From JBJXFK01 sp046155505 (lineage in GTDB: Bacteria; Planctomycetota; Phycisphaerae; UBA1845; Fen-1342): a stretch of 16,498 nucleotides of DNA. The position numbers and the translations under genes are program-made. The DNA is taken from contig JBJXFK010000015.1 in NCBI GenBank assembly GCA_046155505.1, positions 1-16,498 of the forward strand. Direction: 5' to 3'. Under the pieces are notes generated by a model. The model saw only the letters and a list, made by a program, of their open reading frames with translations, was not told the origin of the DNA and did not search any database. This document shows, one piece after another, positions 1-6,695 of the stretch (position 1 is the first letter of the stretch; each line of letters begins with the position of its first letter).

Positions 1-120
1 GGGCAGCTTGATCTTGGTGAGTTTGGCCGCCTGCTGGGCTAGCGCGTCGCGCTGGGCGGCGGGAACGAGCAGATCAACGAGTTTTCCGCCGTGCGGCGGG
101 ATCAGGCCGGTCGTGGACAT
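1..120 (-). CDS. sat: Sulfate adenylyltransferase, N-terminal fragment (cut by window edge)
   Basis: ATP sulfurylase makes adenosine 5'-phosphosulfate from sulfate and ATP, the first step of sulfate activation. Only the first 40 codons are in the window; the gene continues past position 1. The start is the ATG at 120-118, and the reading frame is open to the edge. Residues 6-18 read LIPPHGGKLVDLL, matching the conserved N-terminal LIPPHGG..LV.LLV motif of the PUA-like domain of bacterial and archaeal Sat proteins. A GGAGC lies about 11 nt upstream of the ATG as a plausible ribosome site. cysK, a later step of sulfur assimilation, is about 7 kb away but not in the same operon. The family call rests on this short motif. 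Confidence 0.75.
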   Translation of the reverse strand, partial: MSTTGLIPPHGGKLVDLLVPAAQRDALAQQAAKLTKIKLP

Positions 121-870
121 TGGCTGCGATGCTCCGTGTGTTTGGCTTTGTCGTCATGCCACTCGCCGATCGCGGCGGCACGAATCGGGCAGTGTAGGGC
201 AAGCCGGGCGTCGGGGAAAACGGCGCGAGATCACGTGCTCAAATCTGGGTGTGGCCACGGATTTTTGCAACAATCCGAGCCTGACGCGCAAGCTAGGATT
301 CCGTGCGGTCGCACGCGAAGACCTAGCTTGCGCGTCGGGCTCGGTTTGAAGCGACGATTGCGCTCCTTGCCCAAATCCGTGGCGACACCCGCAACTCGTC
401 ACCGGGACGAACTCTGTGTCACTGACGAATAACAACTGGTACACTGGCAAGATCTGGCGGCCGCGTTGACACAGGCAGTCCCTCGTTGCAGCGGCTGCCG
501 GGCGGCTGAAGCTGAGTCTGAGTCGGCGTCGGAGCGACGAACGGTGCGACGTTGGCGACAGGACCAAAGGACGAATTCGCGACGCACAATCGAATCGCTC
601 TCTGATAGCTACGTTTCTCACACGTTCAAGCAGCTCCATCACATGAGATGTAATCACGACCGGCTTTGTGTTTCGACATCGCCGCCTGCCCAAGGTCCAA
701 GCCCTGGGTATGTTCGGAAATACCACCACAACTGAGTCGGCGAATCGGGTGCCGAAGTTAGGTCGGCTGCGCGGGAAGACGCTGACTAAGATTATGACCG
801 CGTGACGTTGGAAAAGAGAAATCTGCGTGCGGCGGAGTGTGAGGTCAGAGCTACCAACGCGAAAGGCAGG
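121..870. other. Long intergenic region between sat and the PD40 lipoprotein gene
   Basis: This 750-nt stretch separates two divergently transcribed genes. It holds the nested inverted repeat at 251-386, described separately. The rest (387-870) has several open frames, but they encode Arg/Ser/Cys-rich sequence with no recognisable domain and no convincing start. I take them as chance frames in GC-rich DNA. I could not assign a clear promoter pair: a TTGACA at 466-471 has no matching -10 box at normal spacing. Confidence 0.6.
251..386. repeat. Nested inverted repeat, REP/MITE-like
   Basis: An inner pair of 23-nt arms lies at 275-297 and 322-344, inverted with one mismatch around a 24-nt loop. 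An outer pair of 14-nt arms lies at 251-264 (GTGGCCACGGATTT) and 373-386 (AAATCCGTGGCGAC), also with one mismatch. The inner arms contain GACGCGCAAGCTAGG. A similar GACGCGCAAGCGAG recurs at 11621-11634, which suggests a dispersed repeat family. No transposase is encoded inside. Confidence 0.75.
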
Positions 871-1818
871 ATGAACATGTCAGGTCGTCTCGTGCGATGT
901 CTGTGTGGAATCGCGGCATTGATGGCGCTTGCCGGCATGTCGACGGGCTGCGCGATGGGCCCTGACCGTTCCGTGATCGGGCCGATCGCACCCATTCCCG
1001 ATCCTGTCGGCACCGGTGCGTGTCAGCACGTGGCGTGGTCGCCCGACAGCCGCTTGCTCGCGGTGTACGGCATCTACGGGTTCGACGGCGACCGCCCCAC
1101 GGTGCGCCGGACGGTGATCGTCAGCGCCGACGACGGCAGCGTGCGCTCCACGATCGAGAACGCGATGTGGCCTTCGTTCTCCCCGGACGGCAGGCGAATC
1201 GTTTTCGCAGTGCTGGAGGGGAAAGACCGAGAGTTGTACTCGTCTTCGCTCGACGGCTCGGACCGCGTCCGTCTCACCGCCAATCCCGCGGATGACCTCA
1301 CGCCCGCGTGGTCGCCGCGGCGTCACGGTGGCGAGCTGATCGCGTTCTGCTCCAACCGCGACGGGAAGCGACGCGTGTACGTGATGGGATCGGACGGGTC
1401 AAACGTGCACCAGGTGACGCACGACGACGCCGCGGATTACAACCCGGAGTGGAGTTTCGACGGTTCGCGCCTCACGTTCTATCGCGAAAAGGGCGACGGT
1501 CTGGATCAGGTGTACACCGTCCGGCCCGATGGCACCGACCTCATGTGCGTCACCGGCGGCGTGCAACACAACACCTACCCGGCGTTCACACGCGACCAGA
1601 GGATGCTCTTCCAACGATCGGAGAAAGGCGCGGAAGTGGGCGAACTGGTCGTGTTCGATCCGGCGACCGGAGGCTCCATCGTGCTCTCCACGCGGTGCCA
1701 CTTCGCGCGCCAGTCGCCGGACGGTCGTCGCATCGCATACATCGCAAAGGGGCATCGCAAGAACGCGGTATTCATCGCCAACAGCGACGGCAGCGACCTC
1801 CGAAAGCTCGTCGAGTAA
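871..1818 (+). CDS. TolB/PD40-type beta-propeller lipoprotein
   Basis: This 315-aa protein has an N-terminal signal: basic MNMSGRLVRC, a hydrophobic stretch, then STGC with Cys27 as the probable lipidated residue. The lipobox is weak because Ser is at -3. About six WD40-like PD40 blades follow, each with a W/F-S-P-D-G/S-R core, for example WSPDSRLLAVY, FSPDGRRIVFA, WSFDGSRLTFY and QSPDGRRIAYIA. SDGS/PDGTD turns follow the later blades, as in TolB and dipeptidyl-peptidase IV N-terminal propellers. There is no catalytic domain, so it is probably a periplasmic or cell-envelope binding propeller. I chose the ATG at 871 because AAAGGCAGG lies just upstream; 877 is an alternative. A GTG at 802 would put 23 non-signal residues in front. 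The partner is unknown. Confidence 0.8.
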   Translation: MNMSGRLVRCLCGIAALMALAGMSTGCAMGPDRSVIGPIAPIPDPVGTGACQHVAWSPDSRLLAVYGIYGFDGDRPTVRRTVIVSADDGSVRSTIENAMWPSFSPDGRRIVFAVLEGKDRELYSSSLDGSDRVRLTANPADDLTPAWSPRRHGGELIAFCSNRDGKRRVYVMGSDGSNVHQVTHDDAADYNPEWSFDGSRLTFYREKGDGLDQVYTVRPDGTDLMCVTGGVQHNTYPAFTRDQRMLFQRSEKGAEVGELVVFDPATGGSIVLSTRCHFARQSPDGRRIAYIAKGHRKNAVFIANSDGSDLRKLVE

Positions 1819-2047
1819 GCAGCAATCACCGGTGTCGTCGACACGGTGGGTTGGGGCGAAGAACCCGAGGATCGAGATTCATACAACGAAGTCGGGTGGT
1901 GTCCGCCGAACGCATCGGCCTGCAACTACCGGCTCCAGTTCATCAGGAACTTGCGCGGCGCATTGCTGCGCGAGCCGGGACGTCTCGCAGGGTCGTCACC
2001 GCGCAACAGGCGCTCGCCGAGGTAAATTCGTGCCGTTCGCGTGAAAC

Positions 2048-2067
2048 GGTGGGCGGTGCCACCCTAC
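2048..2067 (-). repeat. REP element 1 (degenerate), supplies a stop codon
   Basis: Read on the minus strand this is GTAG followed by GGTGG and CCACC arms around a shortened centre, one base shorter than the consensus. Its TAG (2066-2064) is the stop codon of the small membrane protein gene 2064-2303. Confidence 0.75.
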
Positions 2068-2303
2068 CCAAAGGGCGAGTAGCCGGTGATTCGCACAATC
2101 AGGAGCAACACCAGCACGACGAGACCGATGGTGAGTAGCGTCAACCAGAAGTTGAAGCGTGATTCCTCCGGCTCAGCGCGTCGTTTGCGTCGCGAGTCGA
2201 AAACCTTGTGCGTGAGCCAGGCGTCGAGCACCGCGACCAGCAATTCCGCGAAGCATGAAAAGAACAGTTCCACGGTCACGGTACTCCGGACGCTCGTTTG
2301 CAT
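2064..2303 (-). CDS. Small membrane protein, paralogue of 2449-2688
   Basis: This predicted 79-aa protein has no family I recognise. A moderately hydrophobic segment (about residues 13-30, with AELLVAVLDAWL) is followed by a basic stretch rich in Arg, then a strong transmembrane segment (about 53-73, WLTLLTIGLVVLVLLLIV). It ends GYSPFG. It resembles the neighbouring gene at 2449-2688 along its whole length: shared residues include C..CxAEL, a D..W pair, P-E before an F-x-F-W-x-TLL motif, and GY/GW near the end. I estimate about 40% identity by eye. The ATG at 2303 is chosen from that alignment. An in-frame ATG at 2330 is possible, and neither has a clear ribosome site. The stop codon lies in REP element 1. 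Confidence 0.6.
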   Translation of the reverse strand: MQTSVRSTVTVELFFSCFAELLVAVLDAWLTHKVFDSRRKRRAEPEESRFNFWLTLLTIGLVVLVLLLIVRITGYSPFG

Positions 2304-2370
2304 GTCGCGTTGCGGACGGGGACGCGACATTGGCCCGAATTGGCAAATCGTACGCGGAGGGTAACGTCTC

Positions 2371-2391
2371 GTAGGGTGGGCATCGCCCACC
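2371..2391 (+). repeat. REP element 2 (consensus)
   Basis: This is a perfect copy: GTAG, then arms GGTGGGC and GCCCACC around an ATC loop, followed by GTTTG. It faces REP element 3, forming an inverted pair with a 40-nt spacer. Confidence 0.9.
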
Positions 2392-2431
2392 GTTTGCTTG
2401 CCGGGGTGAATGCTCGCCGGACGCGTGAAGT

Positions 2432-2452
2432 GGTAGGCGATGCCCACCCTAC
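2432..2452 (-). repeat. REP element 3, supplies a stop codon
   Basis: On the minus strand this is GTAG, GGTGGGC, ATC, GCCTACC. The single change in the second arm would leave a G-U pair in RNA, so the hairpin is kept. Its TAG (2451-2449) is the stop codon of the membrane protein gene 2449-2688. Confidence 0.9.
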
Positions 2453-2688
2453 CGCGACCACCACCAGACTCCGCTCGGACCCCAGATCGGCCAACCGTAG
2501 AAACGCAGAACGACGACGCAACCGAGCACGATGAGCCCGACCACTAAGAGCGTGATCCAAAATCGAAATGCGTTGCGTTGCTCCGGGCGGTCGAAGCGCG
2601 GATCGCGGGACTCGGCGGCTTTGCCGAGCAACCATAAGTCGACGAGGGCGATGATGAGTTCGGCGATGCAGGGGATGCACGTTTCCAT
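2449..2688 (-). CDS. Small membrane protein, paralogue of 2064-2303
   Basis: This predicted 79-aa protein begins METCIPCIAELIIALVDLW. It has a first hydrophobic segment at about residues 5-20, a charged middle (ESRDPRFDRPEQR) and a strong transmembrane segment at about 44-62 (FWITLLVVGLIVLGCVVVL). It ends in a Trp-rich tail, GPSGVWWWSR. The layout and conserved positions match the downstream gene 2064-2303, so the two look like an old tandem duplication. The function is unknown. The ATG at 2688 fits the alignment; the ribosome site is weak (GCGGG). The tail after the shared GW/GY motif is longer than in the paralogue. The stop codon is provided by REP element 3. Confidence 0.6.
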   Translation of the reverse strand: METCIPCIAELIIALVDLWLLGKAAESRDPRFDRPEQRNAFRFWITLLVVGLIVLGCVVVLRFYGWPIWGPSGVWWWSR

Positions 2689-2726
2689 CGACGAACCCGC
2701 CAGAGAACGCCGCCAAGGCTCCAAAT

Positions 2727-2747
2727 GGTGGGCGATGCCCACCCTAC
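2727..2747 (-). repeat. REP element 4 (consensus)
   Basis: A perfect minus-strand copy: GTAG, then arms GGTGGGC and GCCCACC around ATC, followed by ATTTGG. It lies between the end of accC and the start of the membrane protein gene at 2688. Confidence 0.9.
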
Positions 2748-2826
2748 GCGCTTGAGAAACGGCCACCCAAGCACGCGGTGCCCCGCGCAAAACCGCGGAG
2801 GGCGGCGGTGCTCCATGGCTGTCGCG

Positions 2827-4179
2827 CTACTTGTTGTTGTTCATGAACGTCCGCTCGATGAAGCCCGTATCCACCTTGCCGTTCTGAAAATCCGGCTGGT
2901 CCATGATTTTCAGGTGCAGCGGGATCGTCGTCTTTAGCGGCTTGATCGTGAAGTCCTGCAACGCACGCCGCATCGTGGCGATCGCCTCTTTGCGCGTGGG
3001 GCGATGCACGAGCAGCTTGGCGATCATGCTGTCGTAATACGGGCTGACGGTGTAGCCGGCGTATGCGTGCGTATCGAGCCGCACGCCGGGGCCGCCGGGG
3101 GCGATGAATTCCTTGATCGGTCCGGGGCAGGGGCGGAAATTCTGATCCGGATCCTCGGCGTTGATGCGGCACTCCATCGCGTGACCGTCTTGTCGAACGG
3201 CGTCCTGCTTGATCTTGAGGTGCTCGCCCATCGCGATGCGAATCTGCCACTGCACCAGATCGATGCCCGTGACGAGCTCGGTCACCGGATGCTCGACCTG
3301 GATGCGGGCGTTCACTTCCATGAAGTAGAAATTCTCTTTGTCATCGACCAGAAACTCGCACGTGCCGGCGTTGTAATACCCCGCGATTTTCGCGAGGCGA
3401 GCCGCCGCCGCGCAAAGCTTCTGCCGCGTCTTGGCCGAAATGTGCGGCGAGGGCGACTCCTCGACCAGTTTCTGGTTGCGGCGTTGCAGCGAGCAGTCGC
3501 GTTCCCACAGGTGAATGACGTGCCCGTGCTTATCGCCGAGGAGCTGCACCTCGACGTGCCGCGGATTGACGATCAGCTTTTCGATGTAGAGCGTGCCGTC
3601 CTTGAACGCCGCCTCGGCCTCGGCCCGGGCGTTGCGGAACGAGCTTTTGAGCGTCGATTCGTTGTGTACGGGGCGAATGCCGCGCCCGCCGCCGCCGGCC
3701 GCGGCTTTGATCATGATCGGATAGCCGATCTTTGCCGCGACGGTGACGGCTTCGTCCTCGGTCTCGACCGCCCCGTTCGAGCCGGGCACGAGCGGCACTT
3801 TGGCCTTGAGCGCGGCCTTTTTGGCCGCGACCTTGTCGCCGACGAGCGCCATCGCCTCGGGCGTGGGGCCGATGAACTCGATCCGGCAATCGCGGCACAT
3901 CTGGGCGAAGGTGGATTTTTCGCTCAGAAAGCCGAAGCCGGGATGGATCGCGTCGACGTCGGCGATCTGGGCCGCGGCGAGAATCGCGGCGGGGTTGAGA
4001 TAAGACGAAGACGCCTGCTCGGCCCCGATGCAGATGGCATCGTGTGCGAGCTTTAGATAATTGGCGTCACGATCGGCCTTGCTATAGACGGCGATGGCCT
4101 TGATGCCCATGTCGCGACAGGCGCGAATCACGCGCAAGGCAATCTCACCGCGATTGGCCACGAGAACTCGGCTGAACAT
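2827..4179 (-). CDS. accC: Acetyl-CoA carboxylase, biotin carboxylase subunit
   Basis: AccC carboxylates the biotin on AccB using ATP and bicarbonate, the first half of malonyl-CoA synthesis for fatty acids. The 450-aa length matches the usual 449 or so. It starts MFSRVLVANRGEIALRVIRA, the typical AccC N-terminus. The ATP-grasp glycine loop AGGGGRGI is at about residues 161-168, with the preceding Lys in MIKAAAG at 158 and Lys116 in VGDKVAAKKA. RRNQK is at about 233-237, and EVNARIQVEHPVTE (about 288-301) carries the metal-binding and catalytic residues. The ATG at 4179 is supported by a GGAG about 11 nt upstream and sits 16 nt after accB, so the two are co-transcribed. The upstream extension to 4263 only reads through the end of accB in another frame. 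Confidence 0.97.
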   Translation of the reverse strand: MFSRVLVANRGEIALRVIRACRDMGIKAIAVYSKADRDANYLKLAHDAICIGAEQASSSYLNPAAILAAAQIADVDAIHPGFGFLSEKSTFAQMCRDCRIEFIGPTPEAMALVGDKVAAKKAALKAKVPLVPGSNGAVETEDEAVTVAAKIGYPIMIKAAAGGGGRGIRPVHNESTLKSSFRNARAEAEAAFKDGTLYIEKLIVNPRHVEVQLLGDKHGHVIHLWERDCSLQRRNQKLVEESPSPHISAKTRQKLCAAAARLAKIAGYYNAGTCEFLVDDKENFYFMEVNARIQVEHPVTELVTGIDLVQWQIRIAMGEHLKIKQDAVRQDGHAMECRINAEDPDQNFRPCPGPIKEFIAPGGPGVRLDTHAYAGYTVSPYYDSMIAKLLVHRPTRKEAIATMRRALQDFTIKPLKTTIPLHLKIMDQPDFQNGKVDTGFIERTFMNNNK

Positions 4180-4195
4180 CGATTCGGATCTCCGC

Positions 4196-4681
4196 TTACG
4201 CCGGGACGACGGCGAACAACGGCTGGTCATATTCGACCGCCTGCCCGCTTTGCACGAGCACACGCGCGATGCGGCCCGAGAGGTCGGCCTTGATCTCGTT
4301 GAACACCTTCATCGCCTCGATCAGGCAGACCACGCTCTCCGGGCCGACCGAGTCGCCGACCTTCACGAACATGGGCGAATCGGGATCGGGCTGGGCATAG
4401 AATGTACCCACCATCGGCGAGCGAATCACCTTGGCGTTCGCATCCTCGGCGGGGGCAGCCGGCGCGGCTGCGGCGGGAGCCGGCGCGGGAGCGGCAGCCG
4501 GCGCGTGCGCGACGGCTTGCTGCACCTGTGCGACCGGGGCCATGTGAACCTGCGGAGCGGCGACGACCTGCGTCGTGCCGCGCTTCAGCAGGATGTGCAA
4601 TTGACCTTCGTGGATTTCAATTCGGCTCAGATCGTTTTCGACCATCATGCCGACCAGACTGCGAATTTGTTCGACGTCCAT
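4196..4681 (-). CDS. accB: Biotin carboxyl carrier protein of acetyl-CoA carboxylase
   Basis: AccB carries biotin between the biotin carboxylase and carboxyltransferase halves of acetyl-CoA carboxylase. The protein is 161 aa. Residues 1-35 form the N-terminal region (MDVEQIRSLVGMMVEND..EI). An Ala/Pro-rich flexible linker covers about 48-80, and a biotinyl domain about 83-161. The biotinylation site is CLIEAMKVFNEI with Lys125, and VGTFYAQPDPDSP is the typical domain start. I chose the ATG at 4681 because AccB proteins usually begin near this point; the longer frame to 4720 adds MYASKLGHLFERA. It is followed by accC after 16 nt and preceded by the M24 peptidase gene, an order also found in Bacillus, where efp lies nearby. 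Confidence 0.95.
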   Translation of the reverse strand: MDVEQIRSLVGMMVENDLSRIEIHEGQLHILLKRGTTQVVAAPQVHMAPVAQVQQAVAHAPAAAPAPAPAAAAPAAPAEDANAKVIRSPMVGTFYAQPDPDSPMFVKVGDSVGPESVVCLIEAMKVFNEIKADLSGRIARVLVQSGQAVEYDQPLFAVVPA

Positions 4682-4744
4682 AGCTCGCTCGAAGAGGTGA
4701 CCCAGTTTTGACGCGTACACTGCCGACGGCGATCGGGCGGCTCG

Positions 4745-5821
4745 CTAGATAGGTAGCGAGGACAACACTTCGCAACCGGTTTCGGTGATCAGCACATCAT
4801 CCTCAAGCCGCACGCCGCCAATACCCGGCAGATAAACGCCCGGCTCGATTGTCACGACCATGCCCGGCTTTAAGACGTCATCCGACTTCTTACCGAGGCG
4901 CGGCGCTTCGTGGATGTTGAGGCCGATCCCATGCCCCAATCCGTGCCCGAACTGCTTGTCATAGCCAGCTTTGCGCAAATGATCGCGGGCGACTTTGTCG
5001 ACCGCCGAACCTTTCATGCCGGGTTTGATGACCGCTATCGCCCGGTCGTGTGCTTCGCGCACCGCTGAAAATGCCTTACCCAAAGCCGGGGCGATGCTAG
5101 TCGGGTAAAAGGTACGGGTCAAGTCGCTGCAATAGCGGTCGACCTTCGCGCCCCAGTCGATCAGCACGCACTCGCCGTCGGCCAGTTTGCGATTGGTTGG
5201 TTCATAGTGCGGCAACGACGAATTGGGACCGAAGGCGACGATGGTTGAGAACGATACGGCCCCCGCACCGCGTTGCTTCATCTCAAATTCCAGCCGGGCG
5301 GCGACCCAGGATTCGGTGACGCCGACCTTGACTTGCGGGCGGACGGCCTCGAACGCGTCTTGGGCAATGCGAATGCCGCGGCGGATGGCGTCGACCTCGT
5401 GCGGCATCTTGGCTGCACGGTGCTTGGCGATCAATCCGGCGGCGGAGACCAGCCTCTGCGGCTTGGTCAGCTTGGCGATTTCGGAGTAGTTGTAGACGTT
5501 GAGATGCGTCGGCTCGAAACCCACCTTGGCGGCTTTCGAAGACTTGATCACTTTGGCGTATGAGTCGGGGCCGCGTTTGATGCGGATGACTTTTTTGGCC
5601 CAGGCGGCTTCACGATCGGCGGTTTCGCTGAAGCGCCCGTCGGTGATGAGGGTGACTTTGGTCGGCGTAATGAGCACGCCGCCGTCTTCGCCGTTGAAGC
5701 CGGTGAGCCAGTATTGGTCCATGCGGTCAAAGATGAGATAGGCGTCGAGCTTTCGCGCGGCCATCTCGGCGCGGACGAGGTTGAGGCGATGGTGATGGAC
5801 GGGGTGGATGGTTTTGCTCAT
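4745..5821 (-). CDS. M24 family Xaa-Pro aminopeptidase/dipeptidase
   Basis: A cytoplasmic metallopeptidase of the creatinase/aminopeptidase P fold, expected to cleave bonds next to proline. The 358-aa length is typical of the short PepQ/YqhT type. The N-terminal creatinase-like domain covers about 1-130 (RLNLVRAEMAARKLDAYLI, WLTGFNG). The catalytic domain has all five expected metal ligands: Asp222 (IDWGA), Asp233 (SDLTRTF), His297 (GLGHGIG), Glu326 (TIEPG) and Glu340 (RLEDD). It is the first gene of a peptidase-accB-accC operon with 63 nt to accB. I see no ribosome site before the ATG at 5821, so the start could be leaderless or misplaced. Choosing between pepP and pepQ from sequence alone is not safe. 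Confidence 0.92.
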   Translation of the reverse strand: MSKTIHPVHHHRLNLVRAEMAARKLDAYLIFDRMDQYWLTGFNGEDGGVLITPTKVTLITDGRFSETADREAAWAKKVIRIKRGPDSYAKVIKSSKAAKVGFEPTHLNVYNYSEIAKLTKPQRLVSAAGLIAKHRAAKMPHEVDAIRRGIRIAQDAFEAVRPQVKVGVTESWVAARLEFEMKQRGAGAVSFSTIVAFGPNSSLPHYEPTNRKLADGECVLIDWGAKVDRYCSDLTRTFYPTSIAPALGKAFSAVREAHDRAIAVIKPGMKGSAVDKVARDHLRKAGYDKQFGHGLGHGIGLNIHEAPRLGKKSDDVLKPGMVVTIEPGVYLPGIGGVRLEDDVLITETGCEVLSSLPI

Positions 5822-5860
5822 GGCGGGGAATTGTGACGCGGAGATCGGCGGCGGGCAATC

Positions 5861-5881
5861 GTAGGGTGGGCATCGCCCACC
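5861..5881 (+). repeat. REP element 5 (consensus)
   Basis: GTAG plus a perfect hairpin (arms GGTGGGC and GCCCACC, loop ATC), followed by ATTTG and then an ACGATCATCGG tail. It is the first unit of a four-copy head-to-tail array between the peptidase gene and the zinc-ribbon gene. Confidence 0.9.
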
Positions 5882-5923
5882 ATTTGTCGCGAATTCAAAC
5901 GATCATCGGTATGGGAAGCAACT

Positions 5924-5944
5924 GTAGGGTGGGCATCGCCCGCC
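5924..5944 (+). repeat. REP element 6
   Basis: GTAG, GGTGGGC, ATC, GCCCGCC. The one change in the second arm leaves a U-G pair in RNA. It starts 63 nt after element 5. Confidence 0.88.
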
Positions 5945-5970
5945 ATTTGCTGCCGGCTCGAACGACCCGC

Positions 5971-5991
5971 GTCGCTCAGGCATCGCCCACC
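5971..5991 (+). repeat. REP element 7 (variant left arm)
   Basis: The right half (CATCGCCCACC) is consensus, but GTAGGGTG is replaced by GTCGCTCA. The GTAG and the hairpin are therefore lost. It starts exactly 47 nt after element 6. Confidence 0.75.
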
Positions 5992-6017
5992 GTTTGTTGC
6001 CAATTCGGACGATTCGC

Positions 6018-6038
6018 GTCGCTCGGGCATCGCCCACC
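6018..6038 (+). repeat. REP element 8 (variant left arm)
   Basis: As element 7, with GTCGCTCGGG in place of GTAGGGTGGG, and exactly 47 nt downstream of it. It is followed by the same ACGATCATCGG tail as element 5. Confidence 0.75.
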
Positions 6039-6113
6039 ATTTGCTCCGTATTCGAACGATCATCGGAATGGGGAGGCGAGCGCGTAATTCACCAATCGCC
6101 GCCTACGACGTTC

Positions 6114-6557
6114 TCACAACGTCCGGCCACATTCAGGGCACTTGCCAGAGGTGTTTCCGGTGAGATCGTAACCGCACGCGCAGCGCGCCTCGTCACTGGA
6201 CACGAACGCCGGTTGGCGCACAGCGACAATCGCAAGTGCCGCACAGGCTACGAACGCCGGAATCCACATTGGCAGGTCGATTCCTGTGTGAACTTGGCTG
6301 TAGTCCGGCAACAACTCGCCAATCGAACTGGGTAGGCGGTATCGAGAGGGCTGTTCAAACCAAAATCCCGGACTGTTAGGGCGCGGCGGAGAAATGATGC
6401 TCAAGCCGATCCCACCCGCTCCAACTCGAATGCCCCACTCCGACCCTTCGTAGCCCACGTTGAAAGGCGACAGACAGATTAGGAGTAGCAATAGTGAGAC
6501 TGTCGCAAGGCAGGTCGACGGCACGCCTCGTCGTTGCGAGATCTTCACCTTAAACAC
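6114..6557 (-). CDS. Planctomycete-type membrane protein with C-terminal zinc ribbon
   Basis: A protein of unknown function. It has an N-terminal hydrophobic segment (CLATVSLLLLLICLSPF), a polar extracytoplasmic-looking middle, a second transmembrane segment (PMWIPAFVACAALAIVAV), and a C-terminal tail RCACGYDLTGN..KCPECGRTL. This cysteine pattern (C-x-C-G-Y-D-L then C-P-x-C-G) is a zinc ribbon seen at the ends of many planctomycete membrane proteins. The start is uncertain. I chose GTG 6557 because GGAG lies 6 nt upstream. GTG 6569 is an alternative, and an ATG at 6635 falls inside a decayed REP copy and adds a Cys/Arg-rich leader. The first cysteine pair is C-x-C rather than the more usual C-x2-C. 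Confidence 0.7.
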   Translation of the reverse strand: MFKVKISQRRGVPSTCLATVSLLLLLICLSPFNVGYEGSEWGIRVGAGGIGLSIISPPRPNSPGFWFEQPSRYRLPSSIGELLPDYSQVHTGIDLPMWIPAFVACAALAIVAVRQPAFVSSDEARCACGYDLTGNTSGKCPECGRTL

Positions 6558-6631
6558 GCGAAACTCCACGGTGCATCGGTAACGCGCTCCAGGGTCGCTG
6601 TCTCCACGCCGACCTGCGCAGCGCGGGAGTT

Positions 6632-6643
6632 GCATTGCCCACC
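6632..6643 (+). repeat. REP element 9 (right half only)
   Basis: Only GCATTGCCCACC remains, followed by the usual ATTT. It faces element 10 across a 31-nt spacer, as in a REP pair with one eroded member. Confidence 0.55.
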
Positions 6644-6674
6644 ATTTCGCGGGCCATTCGAACCGACGACAAAT

Positions 6675-6695
6675 GGTGGGCGATGCCCACCCTAC
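6675..6695 (-). repeat. REP element 10 (consensus), RAYT stop codon
   Basis: A perfect minus-strand copy, GTAG plus hairpin, followed by ATTTG. Its TAG (6694-6692) is the stop codon of the RAYT gene, and the hairpin begins with the next base. Confidence 0.92.

Noticed and set aside
466..471. A TTGACA resembling a -35 box
   Set aside because: There is no -10 element 16-18 nt downstream, and the next gene starts 400 nt away.
154..729. A 191-codon minus-strand open frame in the sat upstream region
   Set aside because: It runs straight through the nested inverted repeat, is rich in Arg, Ser and Cys, and has no domain or ribosome site. It is explained by GC-rich repeat DNA.
2770..2830. GTAG at the accC stop codon and a GC-rich hairpin after it
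   Set aside because: accC also ends in AAG TAG, but no REP hairpin follows. The nearby CCGCGGTTTTGCGCGG stem is only 5 bp and has no T-run, so I call neither a REP nor a terminator.
3004..4056. A 350-codon open frame antisense to accC
   Set aside because: accC is certain on the other strand. The antisense frame is a shadow caused by its high third-position GC.
5861..6060. Regularly spaced repeats that could be a CRISPR array
   Set aside because: The 47-nt units include related rather than unique spacer sequence, the same palindrome occurs singly and inverted elsewhere, and no cas genes are present. REP amplification explains it.
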